Assembly: GCF_011395035.1 (NCBI RefSeq)
Contig: NZ_CP024769.1
Coordinates: forward strand, 519,965 to 583,964
Source: Pantoea cypripedii
Lineage (GTDB): Bacteria > Pseudomonadota > Gammaproteobacteria > Enterobacterales > Enterobacteriaceae
Length of the DNA: 64,000 nt
Reading direction: 5' to 3'
Shown: positions 16,113-25,046 of the stretch, piece after piece
Numbering within the stretch: position 1 is the first letter of the stretch
Layout of the letters: the number at the start of each line of letters is the position of its first letter
Made by a program: the position numbers and the translations under genes
Notes under the pieces: model-generated
Told to the model about the DNA's origin: nothing
Database searches by the model: none
What the model saw: the letters and a program-made list of their open reading frames with translations, nothing else

Positions 16113-17570
16113 GTGAATTCACCCTTTGTTAAGAAGGCTGCATCCGTATTGATCGCAGCCTCTCTCACCAGCAGTTGCTCATCCATGCATGATTTCGCCC
16201 GTGATTACGGCACAGCCGCTGGCTGTATTGGCGGTGCCGCATTGGGCGGTGGCATAACCTATCTCGTTACTCATGACGCTAAAAAAGCGCTGGTCGGTGG
16301 GCTGGCAGGTGGCGTAGCAGGATGTGCCGTGGGCAACGTCTGGCAGAGTCGCGAACAGGCGCTGGAAAAAATCGCCCAGGAAGAAAAAATCCGCATTAGT
16401 ACCGAGGCATTGAGGGCGCAGGAAAATAGCAAGCATGATCAGGTGGGGTTCGTTGCCCAGGTTGAGGATGGCTCCATGTTTAACAGTGGCAGCGCTGATC
16501 TCACCAGCGCCGGTTTGCGCCAGGTACAGAAAATTGCTGCCGCGATGAGAAGTGGTCAGCAGGATGACAAAGGCGTGCTACTGGTCGTGGGACATACCGA
16601 TGCCACCGGCAGCCCGGCGTATAACCAGCAGCTTTCCGAGGCTCGGGCTCATAATGTGGGGCTGGTACTGGAACAGAGCGGTATCAAGGCCAGCCAGCTC
16701 TATTTCCAGGGAGTGGGTTCATCGCGTCCGTTAGCTAACAACGACTCAGACAGCGGGCGGGCACAGAATCGCCGGGTGGAAATTGTGGCCCTGGCCAATG
16801 AAGGTCTGCTGCGCCAGCGTCTGGCCCTGGAAGATAATAACCCACGTTATTTGCGTTACAGTTCAGCCGCCGAAAATACGCTGGCTCGCACAGCGCAGCC
16901 GAAGAAGAAGACGCAGACTACCACCAAAAAAACGCCAGTTGCGTCGACGCAGGTGATGGCGACGCCAATGGCAAGTGCCGTCGTGACCAATCCAGCCAAT
17001 TTTATCGACTTTGGTGGTTCACCCGCCTCCACACATCCGACAGGACTCGCCAGTAACCTGAAGCCACTATCTCAGGGGTTTAGCCTGATCAGCCAGGCAC
17101 AGGCCAGCAATGTCGCAGGGAGTTGTCTGACCGACCTGCCACGCGTGAGTGGATTGGCGAAAAATCTCGCCAGCGGCCAACCGGTTGAGAAACACGAAAC
17201 ACAGGCATTCCTGCCGAATATGAATGGTCGTGCCTGGGCCGGATTGGTAAATGGCAACCTCGTCACCCTTACTCCGGTATCGGTCTTGAAAGACGGAGCA
17301 AAAGTGACCAAAAATCCACAGATAATCATTACGCCCGACTACGCCCAGGGGAAACGCACCTCACTGACAGCAATGTCCGGCATCGCGAATAGCTGGGAAG
17401 GTGAGGACAGTATTCTTTACCGTGTCTATATCGAAAACGCCCAGCAGCAACCTGTTTCCTGTCTTGATCTGCTGTTACCAAAGTCCGGTCATCCGGCTCA
17501 GCAAGGCCAATTGTTTTACAGCAACCACCGCCAGCCCTGGCTGGCTGACTATGCTCCCCAGCGTGGATAA
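16113..17570 (+). CDS. OmpA-family lipoprotein with long unknown C-terminal domain
   Basis: A 485-residue envelope protein starting at GTG 16113 (AAGGA upstream; the overlapping ATG meets a stop at once). A signal peptide with lipobox-like LTSSC (18-22) suggests lipidation at Cys22. Residues 33-75 form a glycine-zipper segment (IGGAALGGGITYLV...VGGLAGGVAGCAVG). Residues 115-228 are an OmpA-like peptidoglycan-binding domain with HTDATGSPAYNQQLSEARA and QNRRVEIVAL. A Lys/Thr-rich linker follows near 255-275. The last 230 residues match nothing I know. It is followed 14 bp later by a multi-pass membrane protein and then a VWA-like secreted protein, and the three look like one operon spanning the envelope. 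Confidence 0.85.
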   Translation: MNSPFVKKAASVLIAASLTSSCSSMHDFARDYGTAAGCIGGAALGGGITYLVTHDAKKALVGGLAGGVAGCAVGNVWQSREQALEKIAQEEKIRISTEALRAQENSKHDQVGFVAQVEDGSMFNSGSADLTSAGLRQVQKIAAAMRSGQQDDKGVLLVVGHTDATGSPAYNQQLSEARAHNVGLVLEQSGIKASQLYFQGVGSSRPLANNDSDSGRAQNRRVEIVALANEGLLRQRLALEDNNPRYLRYSSAAENTLARTAQPKKKTQTTTKKTPVASTQVMATPMASAVVTNPANFIDFGGSPASTHPTGLASNLKPLSQGFSLISQAQASNVAGSCLTDLPRVSGLAKNLASGQPVEKHETQAFLPNMNGRAWAGLVNGNLVTLTPVSVLKDGAKVTKNPQIIITPDYAQGKRTSLTAMSGIANSWEGEDSILYRVYIENAQQQPVSCLDLLLPKSGHPAQQGQLFYSNHRQPWLADYAPQRG

Positions 17571-17584
17571 CGGAATATTATCGA

Positions 17585-19150
17585 ATGGAAATTTTAAATA
17601 CCTTATTTCAGACTATCGCGACCTATCGCTATATTTTTTGGCCACTTTTCGCCCTGCTGGCGTTAACTATCACAGTCATAAAATGGTGGGAGCAGGTACG
17701 CTACTTTTTCCTTAACCTTTTTTGTTCGTTACCCGTGATTGGGACTATCAGCCGCCTTTCTCGCAGCCATGAATCACGCCGCCCTGGCACTGGCAAATTA
17801 ATCTGGCATCCGGCAGAAGAAGCGCTGTGCGGCAAATTTTATCAGTTTCACAGTATTTCAAACCGCGACGCCGATTTTTATCTCCGCTGCGTCAATTATC
17901 TCAACAAAGTCGATGAACGAGGGCGCAAACCCACCAGCGTGTTATTGTGGCTGTGCAGTATCGCACTGGTGATCCTTGAAGCGTTCATCTTTGCCCTGGT
18001 TCTGTCCCCTTTCATTGCTAACAATATTTCAGCAAACCAGGCTGAATTGTCCGCAATTGTGGTTTCGGTGTTGATTGGGGTGATCCTCGTCCCCGCAACG
18101 CATCTGATGGGGACACAACTGCACAAAAATACGCTGCTGAAAAAAATCCGCTACTGGCATAAAGAAGCGCATCTTGAAGGAAATGCTCAGGCGCTGAAGA
18201 AAGATCCTGAAGTTTCGCTGGAGAACACCCGCATCGATGATGATGCCCCCAGCTATCTGCAAATGCTTAACCGCGTTCAACACGGTATCGGGGCAAAACC
18301 TCAGTATGTTCAAACCGTTGTCACCCTGCTGCTGATTATCACCTTTGCGATTGGTGCCTATTTTATTCGCGCTGCCACTATCAATGCTGCTGAAACTCAG
18401 GCAGTGAATGGCACGCCTTTTAGCCAGACCAGCGCGGTCACTACAGGTTCACCATTTGAACTGCCACAACAGGCGATTGAAGATAATCAGCAAGCCGATC
18501 AGCAGGCTGCAAAGGAAGTGACTGACAATCGCGTCTTTGCTTCAAAACTGACGTTTATTATCCTTTCGGTGATCTTTATTGGGGTGCAGCTTATTGGCAT
18601 TCTGATTGGCTATTACCGCTCGCTGGTGGGTATTGAATCCCGGCAGGCGGCGAAATACGTCGGTAACTTCAGTGGCTCAGAAGAGTTCGCGGCATGGTAT
18701 GCCATGCGTCGTGAGCGTGTCGAACGTGATGCCCAGGATAAACTGGCCAGTTTGCAAAATCGTATGGCGATGCAGCGCGCCAGCAGTGCCAGTAACGCCA
18801 GAAATGACGTTCGCACCTTTGATGAATATGTTCGCGGTAAACAGCGCGACAAAATCGAGGCCGATGAGCATGCTGCATCGCGTCAGTCATATGTTCCTGC
18901 CGCTCATGTTCGCGAGATGCATAAGCCAGAACCGGCATTAGTGGTTGAACCTGCACCCGCGCCCCTCACCCCGGTGGCGCTTGAACCAAACAACGCAGAT
19001 GACAAAGCCCGCATTGCGGAGCTGGGGGATTTGACCGTACTTAACGATGAGGAACTCCTGCTCGTTGCTGAAGACGCTGGACTGCCGTTTGAGGCTTTGC
19101 AGCATCGTCGCAAAGTCCAGCTGGTTTTACATAAAGCCAGGGGTGGCTAA
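17585..19150 (+). CDS. Unknown multi-pass inner-membrane protein with cytoplasmic C-terminal domain
   Basis: 521 residues, no recognised family. I see hydrophobic segments at about 15-36, 118-143, 152-172, 238-260 and 322-346. The stretch between the last two is Gln/Ala-rich and short (about 60 residues, likely periplasmic). After the last helix a cytoplasmic tail of about 170 residues contains a charged coiled-coil-like section (RRERVERDAQDKLASLQNRM), a Pro/Ala/Glu linker (about 445-470) and a final helical domain. It lies between an OmpA-like lipoprotein and a VWA-like protein; the stop is one base before the latter's start. MotA/ExbB similarity was considered but is not convincing. Confidence 0.75.
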   Translation: MEILNTLFQTIATYRYIFWPLFALLALTITVIKWWEQVRYFFLNLFCSLPVIGTISRLSRSHESRRPGTGKLIWHPAEEALCGKFYQFHSISNRDADFYLRCVNYLNKVDERGRKPTSVLLWLCSIALVILEAFIFALVLSPFIANNISANQAELSAIVVSVLIGVILVPATHLMGTQLHKNTLLKKIRYWHKEAHLEGNAQALKKDPEVSLENTRIDDDAPSYLQMLNRVQHGIGAKPQYVQTVVTLLLIITFAIGAYFIRAATINAAETQAVNGTPFSQTSAVTTGSPFELPQQAIEDNQQADQQAAKEVTDNRVFASKLTFIILSVIFIGVQLIGILIGYYRSLVGIESRQAAKYVGNFSGSEEFAAWYAMRRERVERDAQDKLASLQNRMAMQRASSASNARNDVRTFDEYVRGKQRDKIEADEHAASRQSYVPAAHVREMHKPEPALVVEPAPAPLTPVALEPNNADDKARIAELGDLTVLNDEELLLVAEDAGLPFEALQHRRKVQLVLHKARGG

Positions 19151-19151
19151 G

Positions 19152-19988
19152 GTGAGGCTTATCACAGCATGTCTGTTGCTGCTGGCCGGGGCAAGCGCCC
19201 TGGCTCAGGCGGCCGAACGCAATGATATTCCCGGCTGTTATGATTTCACGAAATTAACCCAATATCGCCCAGCCAGTAGTGGTCGCGAATTGGTGGTGAT
19301 TATCGATCAGACGGTAAAAGTTCCTCTGGAGATCAAGAACGCCAGCTGGCAGCAAATCCTGCGATTTAGTCAACCTGGCGATCGCGTGGTGCTGTATCAG
19401 TTTTCTGCGTTGCTGCAAAATAATTTTATGCAGCGCTTGTTCGACGGACGCCTTGAGCCGCTGCTGGTGGATAAGAAAATCCGCGACAATCTGGGCATGG
19501 AGAGTCTGAAGCATCTCGACCAATGCCTGGCGGAACAAAAAAGTTTCTTTGCGAAAACCGTAGGTTCTTTGATGGCAAAGAGTTTTGCAGAGAAAGGGGA
19601 TAATATCGCGAAAAGCGAAATCCTTGACAGCCTGAAACGCATAAGCAGCGATCTGCAACAGGATGCTGTTCAATCACGCACGGTGTTTCTGATCTCGGAC
19701 ATGCTGGAAAACAGTGCGTTCGATAGTTTTTATCGCAATAACGCGTTGCGTTTACTGTCACCCCAAAAAGAACTTGAGCAGGTCAAAAGTCAGAACCTGT
19801 TGACTGATTTTTCCGGGGCAAAGGTGTTTGTCGCTGGCGCAGGTTTGATTGATACCGATGCGAAAAATAACTATCGCTCAGGAAAAGTATTGCAGCAGCT
19901 CGAAGCGTTCTGGCGTGATTATTTCACCGCCTCAAACGCTGTGCTGGTTAGTTTTGGTGCTCCGGCTCTCAATGTTGATCTGCAGTAA
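19152..19988 (+). CDS. Secreted VWA-like protein of unknown function
   Basis: 278 residues. GTG 19152 is chosen because it starts directly with a signal peptide (VRLITACLLLLAGASALAQA, cleaved around 20). The other in-frame upstream starts lie inside the previous gene. The core resembles a von Willebrand A/Rossmann fold: RELVVIIDQTV (Asp52, Thr54) as strand 1 with the MIDAS position, GDRVVLYQFSA near 76-86, and RTVFLISDMLENS (Asp183) as the later strand. The DxSxS MIDAS is degenerate (DQTVK), so metal binding may be altered. It is coupled to the membrane-protein gene and followed by a strong bidirectional terminator. A periplasmic partner for the OmpA-like lipoprotein is an inference. Confidence 0.75.
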   Translation: MRLITACLLLLAGASALAQAAERNDIPGCYDFTKLTQYRPASSGRELVVIIDQTVKVPLEIKNASWQQILRFSQPGDRVVLYQFSALLQNNFMQRLFDGRLEPLLVDKKIRDNLGMESLKHLDQCLAEQKSFFAKTVGSLMAKSFAEKGDNIAKSEILDSLKRISSDLQQDAVQSRTVFLISDMLENSAFDSFYRNNALRLLSPQKELEQVKSQNLLTDFSGAKVFVAGAGLIDTDAKNNYRSGKVLQQLEAFWRDYFTASNAVLVSFGAPALNVDLQ

Positions 19989-19993
19989 AAACA

Positions 19994-20017
19994 GAGGGGA
20001 TGCCAAAGCATCCCCTC
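19994..20017. terminator. Bidirectional terminator
   Basis: GAGGGGATGC-CAAA-GCATCCCCTC, a perfect 10-bp stem with a four-base loop, followed by CTCTTTTAAC on the plus strand. It separates the convergent VWA-like gene and fhuE. Confidence 0.9.
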
Positions 20018-20040
20018 CTCTTTTAACATCAAGCAGCCAA

Positions 20041-22212
20041 TTAGAAACGATAGTTTGCTGAGATGGAGACGTTACGCGGCGCACCATATACCGTGTTTCT
20101 GCCCACATCAATGTTGTAGGTTTTGTCGAACAGGTTATTCAGGTTCGCCTGGATTGACAGCTGCTTGTTCACGCGATAGCGCGTAAACAGGTCAACCAAC
20201 GCATAGCTGCCCTGATCGGCATACAACGTGCTCGCACCATCCGGACCGGCCACATGATCCCAGGTATGGGTCTGCCAGTTAACACCGCCACCTACCGTCA
20301 GATCCTGGAGCATCGGCAAGCGATAGCTGGTGAAGAACTTCAGAGAAGTGCGCGGCTGAGTGGGATTCAGCGCTTCACCATCACCGTCTTTCGCCACATA
20401 ACGAGTCGCGCCGAAGGTCATTTGCAGGTTATCCGTCACCGCACCGTTGATTTCGAATTCAATACCTTTGCTGACCGTGCCGTTTTGCTCATAGTAGGCA
20501 TAATCCGTGCCGCCATTAACCAGCGCGTAATCCGTTGCCCCCAGGTGATCCTGCTCGATACGGAAGACGGCCACTGAAGCCGTCAAGCGGCTATTCAGCC
20601 AGTCACCTTTGATCCCGGTTTCATAGCTTTTGCCGGTAACCGGTGAAAGGTAAGCGCCGTTAACATCGCGGTAGGTTTGTGGTTTGAAAATTGAGGTGTA
20701 GCTGGCGTAGGCGGAATATGTATCGTTGATGTCATACACCAGGCCCGCGTAAGGCGTGATGTTGTTCTTTTCCATATTCTGCGTCAGCGTATCGGCGGTG
20801 TATTTGGTGTAGCGCGCGCCGAGGATCAGATGCAACGGATCCGCCAGCGAAATGCGCGTCGCCAGATAGGCTGATTTCTGATTGATCGTATTGTCCTGAG
20901 ACAGCGACTGAGGATCCCAGTCTGGCTCCGGATAATTACCCCACTCATTAAAATCACCGACATCGGCTGAGGTGAAACTGGTGGATGAACTGAAGTAACG
21001 ATCATTCTGGCGAATCCAGGTCACGCCAGCCATCATCTCATGCTGACGACCAAACAGCTCATACGGGCCGCTGACGTAAGCATCAACAGAATTTTCCTTG
21101 CGCTTCGCGGTGTTATAACCGGTGCCGCCGAGCAGGTCATAACCCGCATAAGGCCCAATACCGATGCCAGTGGTTTTATCAAAGTAACCATCGATATACA
21201 GCAGCTTACTGTCCATGGTGGCTTCAGTGTGGGTGCCACTCAGGGTGAACTGCCAGCCGTTGTTAAATTCCTGCTTCAGGCTGGCAAAGACGGATTTTGA
21301 GTCGCTATTGTTGTACGCCCAGTCAGGAGCCAGGTTAGTGCTGCGAGAATAATTGGTTTTGCTGCCATCAAGATAGAACGTCGGCAGACCACCCCAGGTT
21401 GCGCCCGAGATATTGGTTTCCTGATAATCATATCCCAGGGACAGCGTGGTGGAATCGGTCAGATCGGCATTAACCACGCCATACAGGAACTTCTTCTGGG
21501 TATGGTAGTTATCCAGCCAGCTGTCTCCATCCTGGTAACCCGCTACCACACGACCACGTACATTGCCTGACTCCGTCAGCGGGGCAGAGAGATCGGCGAC
21601 ATAACGCTGGTTATCCCAGCTGCCATAGCTGGCTGAGACATCGCCTTTGAATTCTTTGCTGTCGGCTTGCTTGCGAATCATATTGATCGAAGCCGCCGGG
21701 CTGCCTGCACCGGTCATTAAACCCGTCGCACCGCGCACCACTTCGACCCGATCATAAATGGCCGTATCAGCCAGGGTATCGCCGATATTCCACTGGGAAT
21801 CAATCAGTACCGGGACGCCATCGATCTGATAGTTATCGATCATAAAACCGCGCGAGTAGTAATTGCTGCGGTTCGCGCCGGAATTAAATTCGCTGATGCC
21901 GGTGGTATTTTTTAAAACATCATTCAGCGTTTCCAGCTGTTGATCCTGCATACGCTGTTTGCTGATAACGCTGATGGACTGAGGCGTGTCGCGTGCGGTC
22001 AGAGCCATTTTGGTGGCAGCCCGGGTAACCGGCACATTGTAATCACTGGCGGCCTGCTGCTGCTGATCGTCGGTGCTGGCGTTTACCGTCAGCGTTTGTT
22101 CCTTGTTATTGGCTTCAGCCGCATGAGCGATACCTGATGCAATGAACAGCGCCAGCATGGAAAGGCGTAATGCTGGTTGCGATCCCCTGACCCGCTTAAC
22201 TTCGAAAGACAT
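20041..22212 (-). CDS. fhuE: TonB-dependent receptor for ferric coprogen/rhodotorulic acid (FhuE-like)
   Basis: A 723-residue outer-membrane receptor. ATG 22212 is used because GAGG sits just ahead of it; the TTG codon four codons upstream overlaps that site. Signal peptide to about residue 32, TonB-box-like EQTLTVNAS, then the plug (TPQSISVISKQRMQDQQLETLNDVLKNTTGI; YSRGFMIDNYQIDGVP; VEVVRGATGLMTGAGSPAASINMIRK). The C-terminus GAPRNVSISANYRF ends in the expected Phe. Long stretches match E. coli FhuE as I remember it (PDWAYN, SYELFGRQH-type region, LADPLHLILGARYT, TPYAGLVYDIND), so the assignment is fairly firm. It imports ferric fungal hydroxamates. I could not see a clear Fur box in the upstream spacer. 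No transporter genes adjoin it, as is usual for fhuE. Confidence 0.92.
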   Translation of the reverse strand: MSFEVKRVRGSQPALRLSMLALFIASGIAHAAEANNKEQTLTVNASTDDQQQQAASDYNVPVTRAATKMALTARDTPQSISVISKQRMQDQQLETLNDVLKNTTGISEFNSGANRSNYYSRGFMIDNYQIDGVPVLIDSQWNIGDTLADTAIYDRVEVVRGATGLMTGAGSPAASINMIRKQADSKEFKGDVSASYGSWDNQRYVADLSAPLTESGNVRGRVVAGYQDGDSWLDNYHTQKKFLYGVVNADLTDSTTLSLGYDYQETNISGATWGGLPTFYLDGSKTNYSRSTNLAPDWAYNNSDSKSVFASLKQEFNNGWQFTLSGTHTEATMDSKLLYIDGYFDKTTGIGIGPYAGYDLLGGTGYNTAKRKENSVDAYVSGPYELFGRQHEMMAGVTWIRQNDRYFSSSTSFTSADVGDFNEWGNYPEPDWDPQSLSQDNTINQKSAYLATRISLADPLHLILGARYTKYTADTLTQNMEKNNITPYAGLVYDINDTYSAYASYTSIFKPQTYRDVNGAYLSPVTGKSYETGIKGDWLNSRLTASVAVFRIEQDHLGATDYALVNGGTDYAYYEQNGTVSKGIEFEINGAVTDNLQMTFGATRYVAKDGDGEALNPTQPRTSLKFFTSYRLPMLQDLTVGGGVNWQTHTWDHVAGPDGASTLYADQGSYALVDLFTRYRVNKQLSIQANLNNLFDKTYNIDVGRNTVYGAPRNVSISANYRF

Positions 22213-22618
22213 AATATTCCTCAATCAACTTATTTTTATTTAGATGACGACACACCCGCTGACGTCTGCTGGCATCCCGCCGCAAAGGAGTTGAAGAATA
22301 AATGTCAGGTAAGAGGAAGCGCCTGACTGTGCCGTCCGGGCACTCACAGCGCGACAGTAAACATGTCGTTAAGAAAGCAAATGAGAAATATACGCATTAA
22401 GATTTCTATTGCAAGAAATTGTTAATCTTCAGCCAAAAGTTTCCTGGATAAAATTCACTTATTCTTCAATGGGTAATAATACGAAAGAGTTGAGGGAGGG
22501 TATTATCACAACAGTAAATCTGTGTGCTTGTGTCCTGGCGGCGCGATTTATCGCGCGGGTGTATTACGGCGATGCGGCTAAAGAGGCGCAATAAATTGCG
22601 CCACTACATGACGGACTG
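22213..22618. other. Intergenic region between fhuE and the LysR gene
   Basis: 406 bp with no gene. It holds the fhuE promoter region (AT-rich, about 22380-22500) and a diverged REPIN at 22537-22607 close to the 3' end of the LysR gene. A Fur box was sought and not found in good form. Confidence 0.6.
22537..22607. repeat. Diverged REPIN element
   Basis: The left copy GGCGGCGCGATTTATCGCGC is near-consensus. The right copy reads GCGCAATAAATTGCGCCACT, where both arms of its own palindrome have changed together (GCGCGAT to GCGCAAT, ATCGCGC to ATTGCGC), so the hairpin is preserved. Confidence 0.75.
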
Positions 22619-23506
22619 TTACCAGTGCCAGCGTTTTTCCGCTAATTCAACCAGCAAACGGGATGCCGGTGATAGTTCACTTAACGACCGGAACTGCCAG
22701 CCAAAAGTTCGCGGCATGGTAACCAACGGCAACGGGATCTCCACCAGCATGGCGTCATCACCCTCGCCTTTCAGCAAACGGCGTGAGAGAAAACTCAGTA
22801 GCTGTGTACTGGCGATCACCTGGCGTAGCGGCGACAGTGTATTACTTTCCATCTGGACCCTGGGTGGCGCATAGCCTCCGCTGCGCAGGCGCTGCTCCAG
22901 CCACTGGCGCGTAGCAACATTCGACGACGGCAGCAGCCAGCTGTATTGCTCCAGCTGTTCCGGCGTAGGATGAATATTTGCCAGCGGATGACGGCGGCTG
23001 GCGGCAATCACCACGGGATCGTCAATCAATGGGCGAGTGACAAACTCGCTATTGCCATCCGGCAGAAAGCCCAGGATCAGATCGATTTTGTTTTCCCGCA
23101 GCAGTTTCTGCAGCAGGTCGTTCATGCCGACCGTCACTTCAAGCCGGGCTGTCGGTGCTTTGTGCAGCAGATCGCGGCTTAACATCGGCAGCATAAATTC
23201 CGCCGCCGTAGCCGCCACCCCGAGTCGAATCACCCCTGCGGTACCGGCCCCCAGCGCCTGTAAATCCTGGCGCGTCACCTGCATCATATGCACCACTTTT
23301 TGAGCACGTTCACAAAGTAGCAGTCCCGCTTCCGTCAGTTGCATACCGCGCCCGACCTTTAAAATCAGCCGTGTGGCATAGAACTTTTCCAGCCGCTGGA
23401 GACATTTGGTCAGCGCTGGCTGAGTGATACCAAGGGATTGGGCCGCTTTGCCAAGATGTCCGGTCTCCTTCACTGCCAGCAAATAATGCAGGTCTTTTAG
23501 CTCCAT
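22619..23506 (-). CDS. LysR-family transcriptional regulator
   Basis: 295 residues. The N-terminal winged HTH (MELKDLHYLLAVKETGHLGKAAQSLGITQPALTKCLQRLEKFY) is followed by a LysR effector-binding domain (GAGTAGVIRLGVAATAAEFMLPMLSRDLLHKAPTARLEV). It is divergent from the royal-jelly-family gene at 23635 and close to the CitMHS transporter, the usual geometry for a LysR regulator and its target. Likely effector: the small organic acid or sugar acid handled by those genes, which is inference. Confidence 0.88.
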   Translation of the reverse strand: MELKDLHYLLAVKETGHLGKAAQSLGITQPALTKCLQRLEKFYATRLILKVGRGMQLTEAGLLLCERAQKVVHMMQVTRQDLQALGAGTAGVIRLGVAATAAEFMLPMLSRDLLHKAPTARLEVTVGMNDLLQKLLRENKIDLILGFLPDGNSEFVTRPLIDDPVVIAASRRHPLANIHPTPEQLEQYSWLLPSSNVATRQWLEQRLRSGGYAPPRVQMESNTLSPLRQVIASTQLLSFLSRRLLKGEGDDAMLVEIPLPLVTMPRTFGWQFRSLSELSPASRLLVELAEKRWHW

Positions 23507-23634
23507 TCATTCCCACCAGGAATTAATTGATAAAAATCAGAGAATATAATTTATCACTGCGGCCTGCCAGGATGAACAGACATTAACAACAGAGCAACAA
23601 ATAACCTGCAATGTTAAGTAAAAGGGAGAGAAGG

Positions 23635-24765
23635 ATGAAGCATTCACTCAAGGCGCTGGTCGCCGCGCTGACAATGACTGCCGCCGGGCAGGTACTGGCA
23701 CAGGATACGTTGCCGGTAAAACTGCCAACGCAGCAGGATAGCCGTCTGCAGCAGGTTACCACCTCACCTCGCGTGTGGAATGGTATCACCGTGAGCCACG
23801 ATGGCCGTATTTTCGCCTCTCTGACCCAATCGGAAGGCAGCGGTTTACAACTGGCTGAAGTGGTGAACGGTCAGCTTAAGGCGTATCCCGACGAGAGCTG
23901 GAATCAGTGGCAAAGCCAGGACCCGGAACACCATTTTTACCATGTTAATGCGCTGCGTATTGGCCCGGATGGCGCTCTCTGGGTAATGGATGCCGGTAAC
24001 AAAGGCATTGGCACGGGCGACCAGGCCGTACCCGGTGCCGCCAAGCTGGTACGCATCAACCTGCAAAGCGGAAAAGTGGTGGGCAGCTATGTGTTTAAAT
24101 CCCCCACGCTGAAGGCGACCAGCTATCTGGACGATGTCCGTTTTAATGGTGATTTCGCCTATCTGACCGATCCCGGCGCGGTGGGTCTGGTGGTGTTGAA
24201 CATGAAAAGCGGTAAAAGCTGGCGTGTTCTGGACGACCATCCGCTTTCCATCGATCACCAGCCCATTTATGCCGACGGCAAGAAACTGTACCTGCGCGAT
24301 GGCCGTGAAAAACGTGTCGGCCTCGATCAGCTGGAAGTCTCGCCAGACGGCAAATGGTTGTACTACCAGGCTATCCCAGGGCCACTGGCTCGCATCGAGA
24401 CCCGTTACCTGAATGATGAGAAACTTTCAGAAGCGGAGGTGGCACAACACGCTGATAAAGTGCGTGATACCTGGAGCACGGGCGGCACGGCAATTGATGC
24501 GGAAGGTAATATTTATGCCTCGGACATCAATACCCGCAGCATAAAACGTATTGCGCCTGACGGCACAGTCACTACCGTGATTCAGGACCCGCGTCTGGTG
24601 TGGATTGATGCCATGTGGATTTCCAAAGGCGCGTTGTGGATGCCGTCGGCACAGATCAACCGCACGCCAGCCACCACCGGCGGAAAACCTTCTACCGTCG
24701 AATACCCGGTAAAACTCTATCGTCTGCCTTTACCGATTGCGCCGTCACCGCGCGATCACGGGTAA
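23635..24765 (+). CDS. Secreted major-royal-jelly/Yellow-family beta-propeller protein
   Basis: 376 residues. ATG 23635 follows GAGAAGG and starts a good signal peptide (MKHSLKALVAALTMTAAGQVLAQ, cut near 23), so the protein is periplasmic. The propeller pattern VTTSPRVWNGITVSHDGRIFASLTQSEG, FYHVNALRIGPDGALWVMDAG, SYLDDVRFNGDFAYLTDPGAVGLVVLN and TRSIKRIAPDGTVTTVIQDPRLVWIDAMW is that of MRJP/Yellow proteins (sometimes called L-dopachrome-tautomerase-related). Bacterial members are thought to be lactonase-like or ligand-binding. A divergent LysR gene sits upstream, and a terminator separates it from the CitMHS gene. No enzymatic activity can be assigned. Confidence 0.82.
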   Translation: MKHSLKALVAALTMTAAGQVLAQDTLPVKLPTQQDSRLQQVTTSPRVWNGITVSHDGRIFASLTQSEGSGLQLAEVVNGQLKAYPDESWNQWQSQDPEHHFYHVNALRIGPDGALWVMDAGNKGIGTGDQAVPGAAKLVRINLQSGKVVGSYVFKSPTLKATSYLDDVRFNGDFAYLTDPGAVGLVVLNMKSGKSWRVLDDHPLSIDHQPIYADGKKLYLRDGREKRVGLDQLEVSPDGKWLYYQAIPGPLARIETRYLNDEKLSEAEVAQHADKVRDTWSTGGTAIDAEGNIYASDINTRSIKRIAPDGTVTTVIQDPRLVWIDAMWISKGALWMPSAQINRTPATTGGKPSTVEYPVKLYRLPLPIAPSPRDHG

Positions 24766-24771
24766 CAGGAT

Positions 24772-24792
24772 CGCCCGGCCAGGTGTCGGGCG
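24772..24792 (+). terminator. Terminator after the MRJP-family gene
   Basis: CGCCCG (24772-24777) pairs with CGGGCG (24787-24792) across a nine-base loop, followed by TTGTTATTT. Confidence 0.6.
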
Positions 24793-25046
24793 TTGTTATT
24801 TATCACAGGAATCATTAAGGAGCGGAAATAACACCAGGATAAATCATCACCTGAAGCGAGTTTATTTTTATTAAAAATAAGAAGTTGCACACATTTTTAC
24901 CCGCAATATATCTTGTTATATCTGGAACACTCTTCAGATAATAGCGTATGTATGTCGAGGGCAAAGATGGCACTTCTGCACATTAAATAATCATTTTGTT
25001 GTTTTTTATTTATACCCGATATTCCCTCTGAACAGGATACCTCGCC

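Noticed and set aside
17585..19150. MotA/ExbB or ZorA-like proton-channel protein
   Set aside because: The helix spacing and the absence of the expected three-helix core with a conserved polar residue do not support it.
22213..22536. Fur box upstream of fhuE
   Set aside because: AT-rich stretches are present, but none matches the 19-bp consensus well enough to report.
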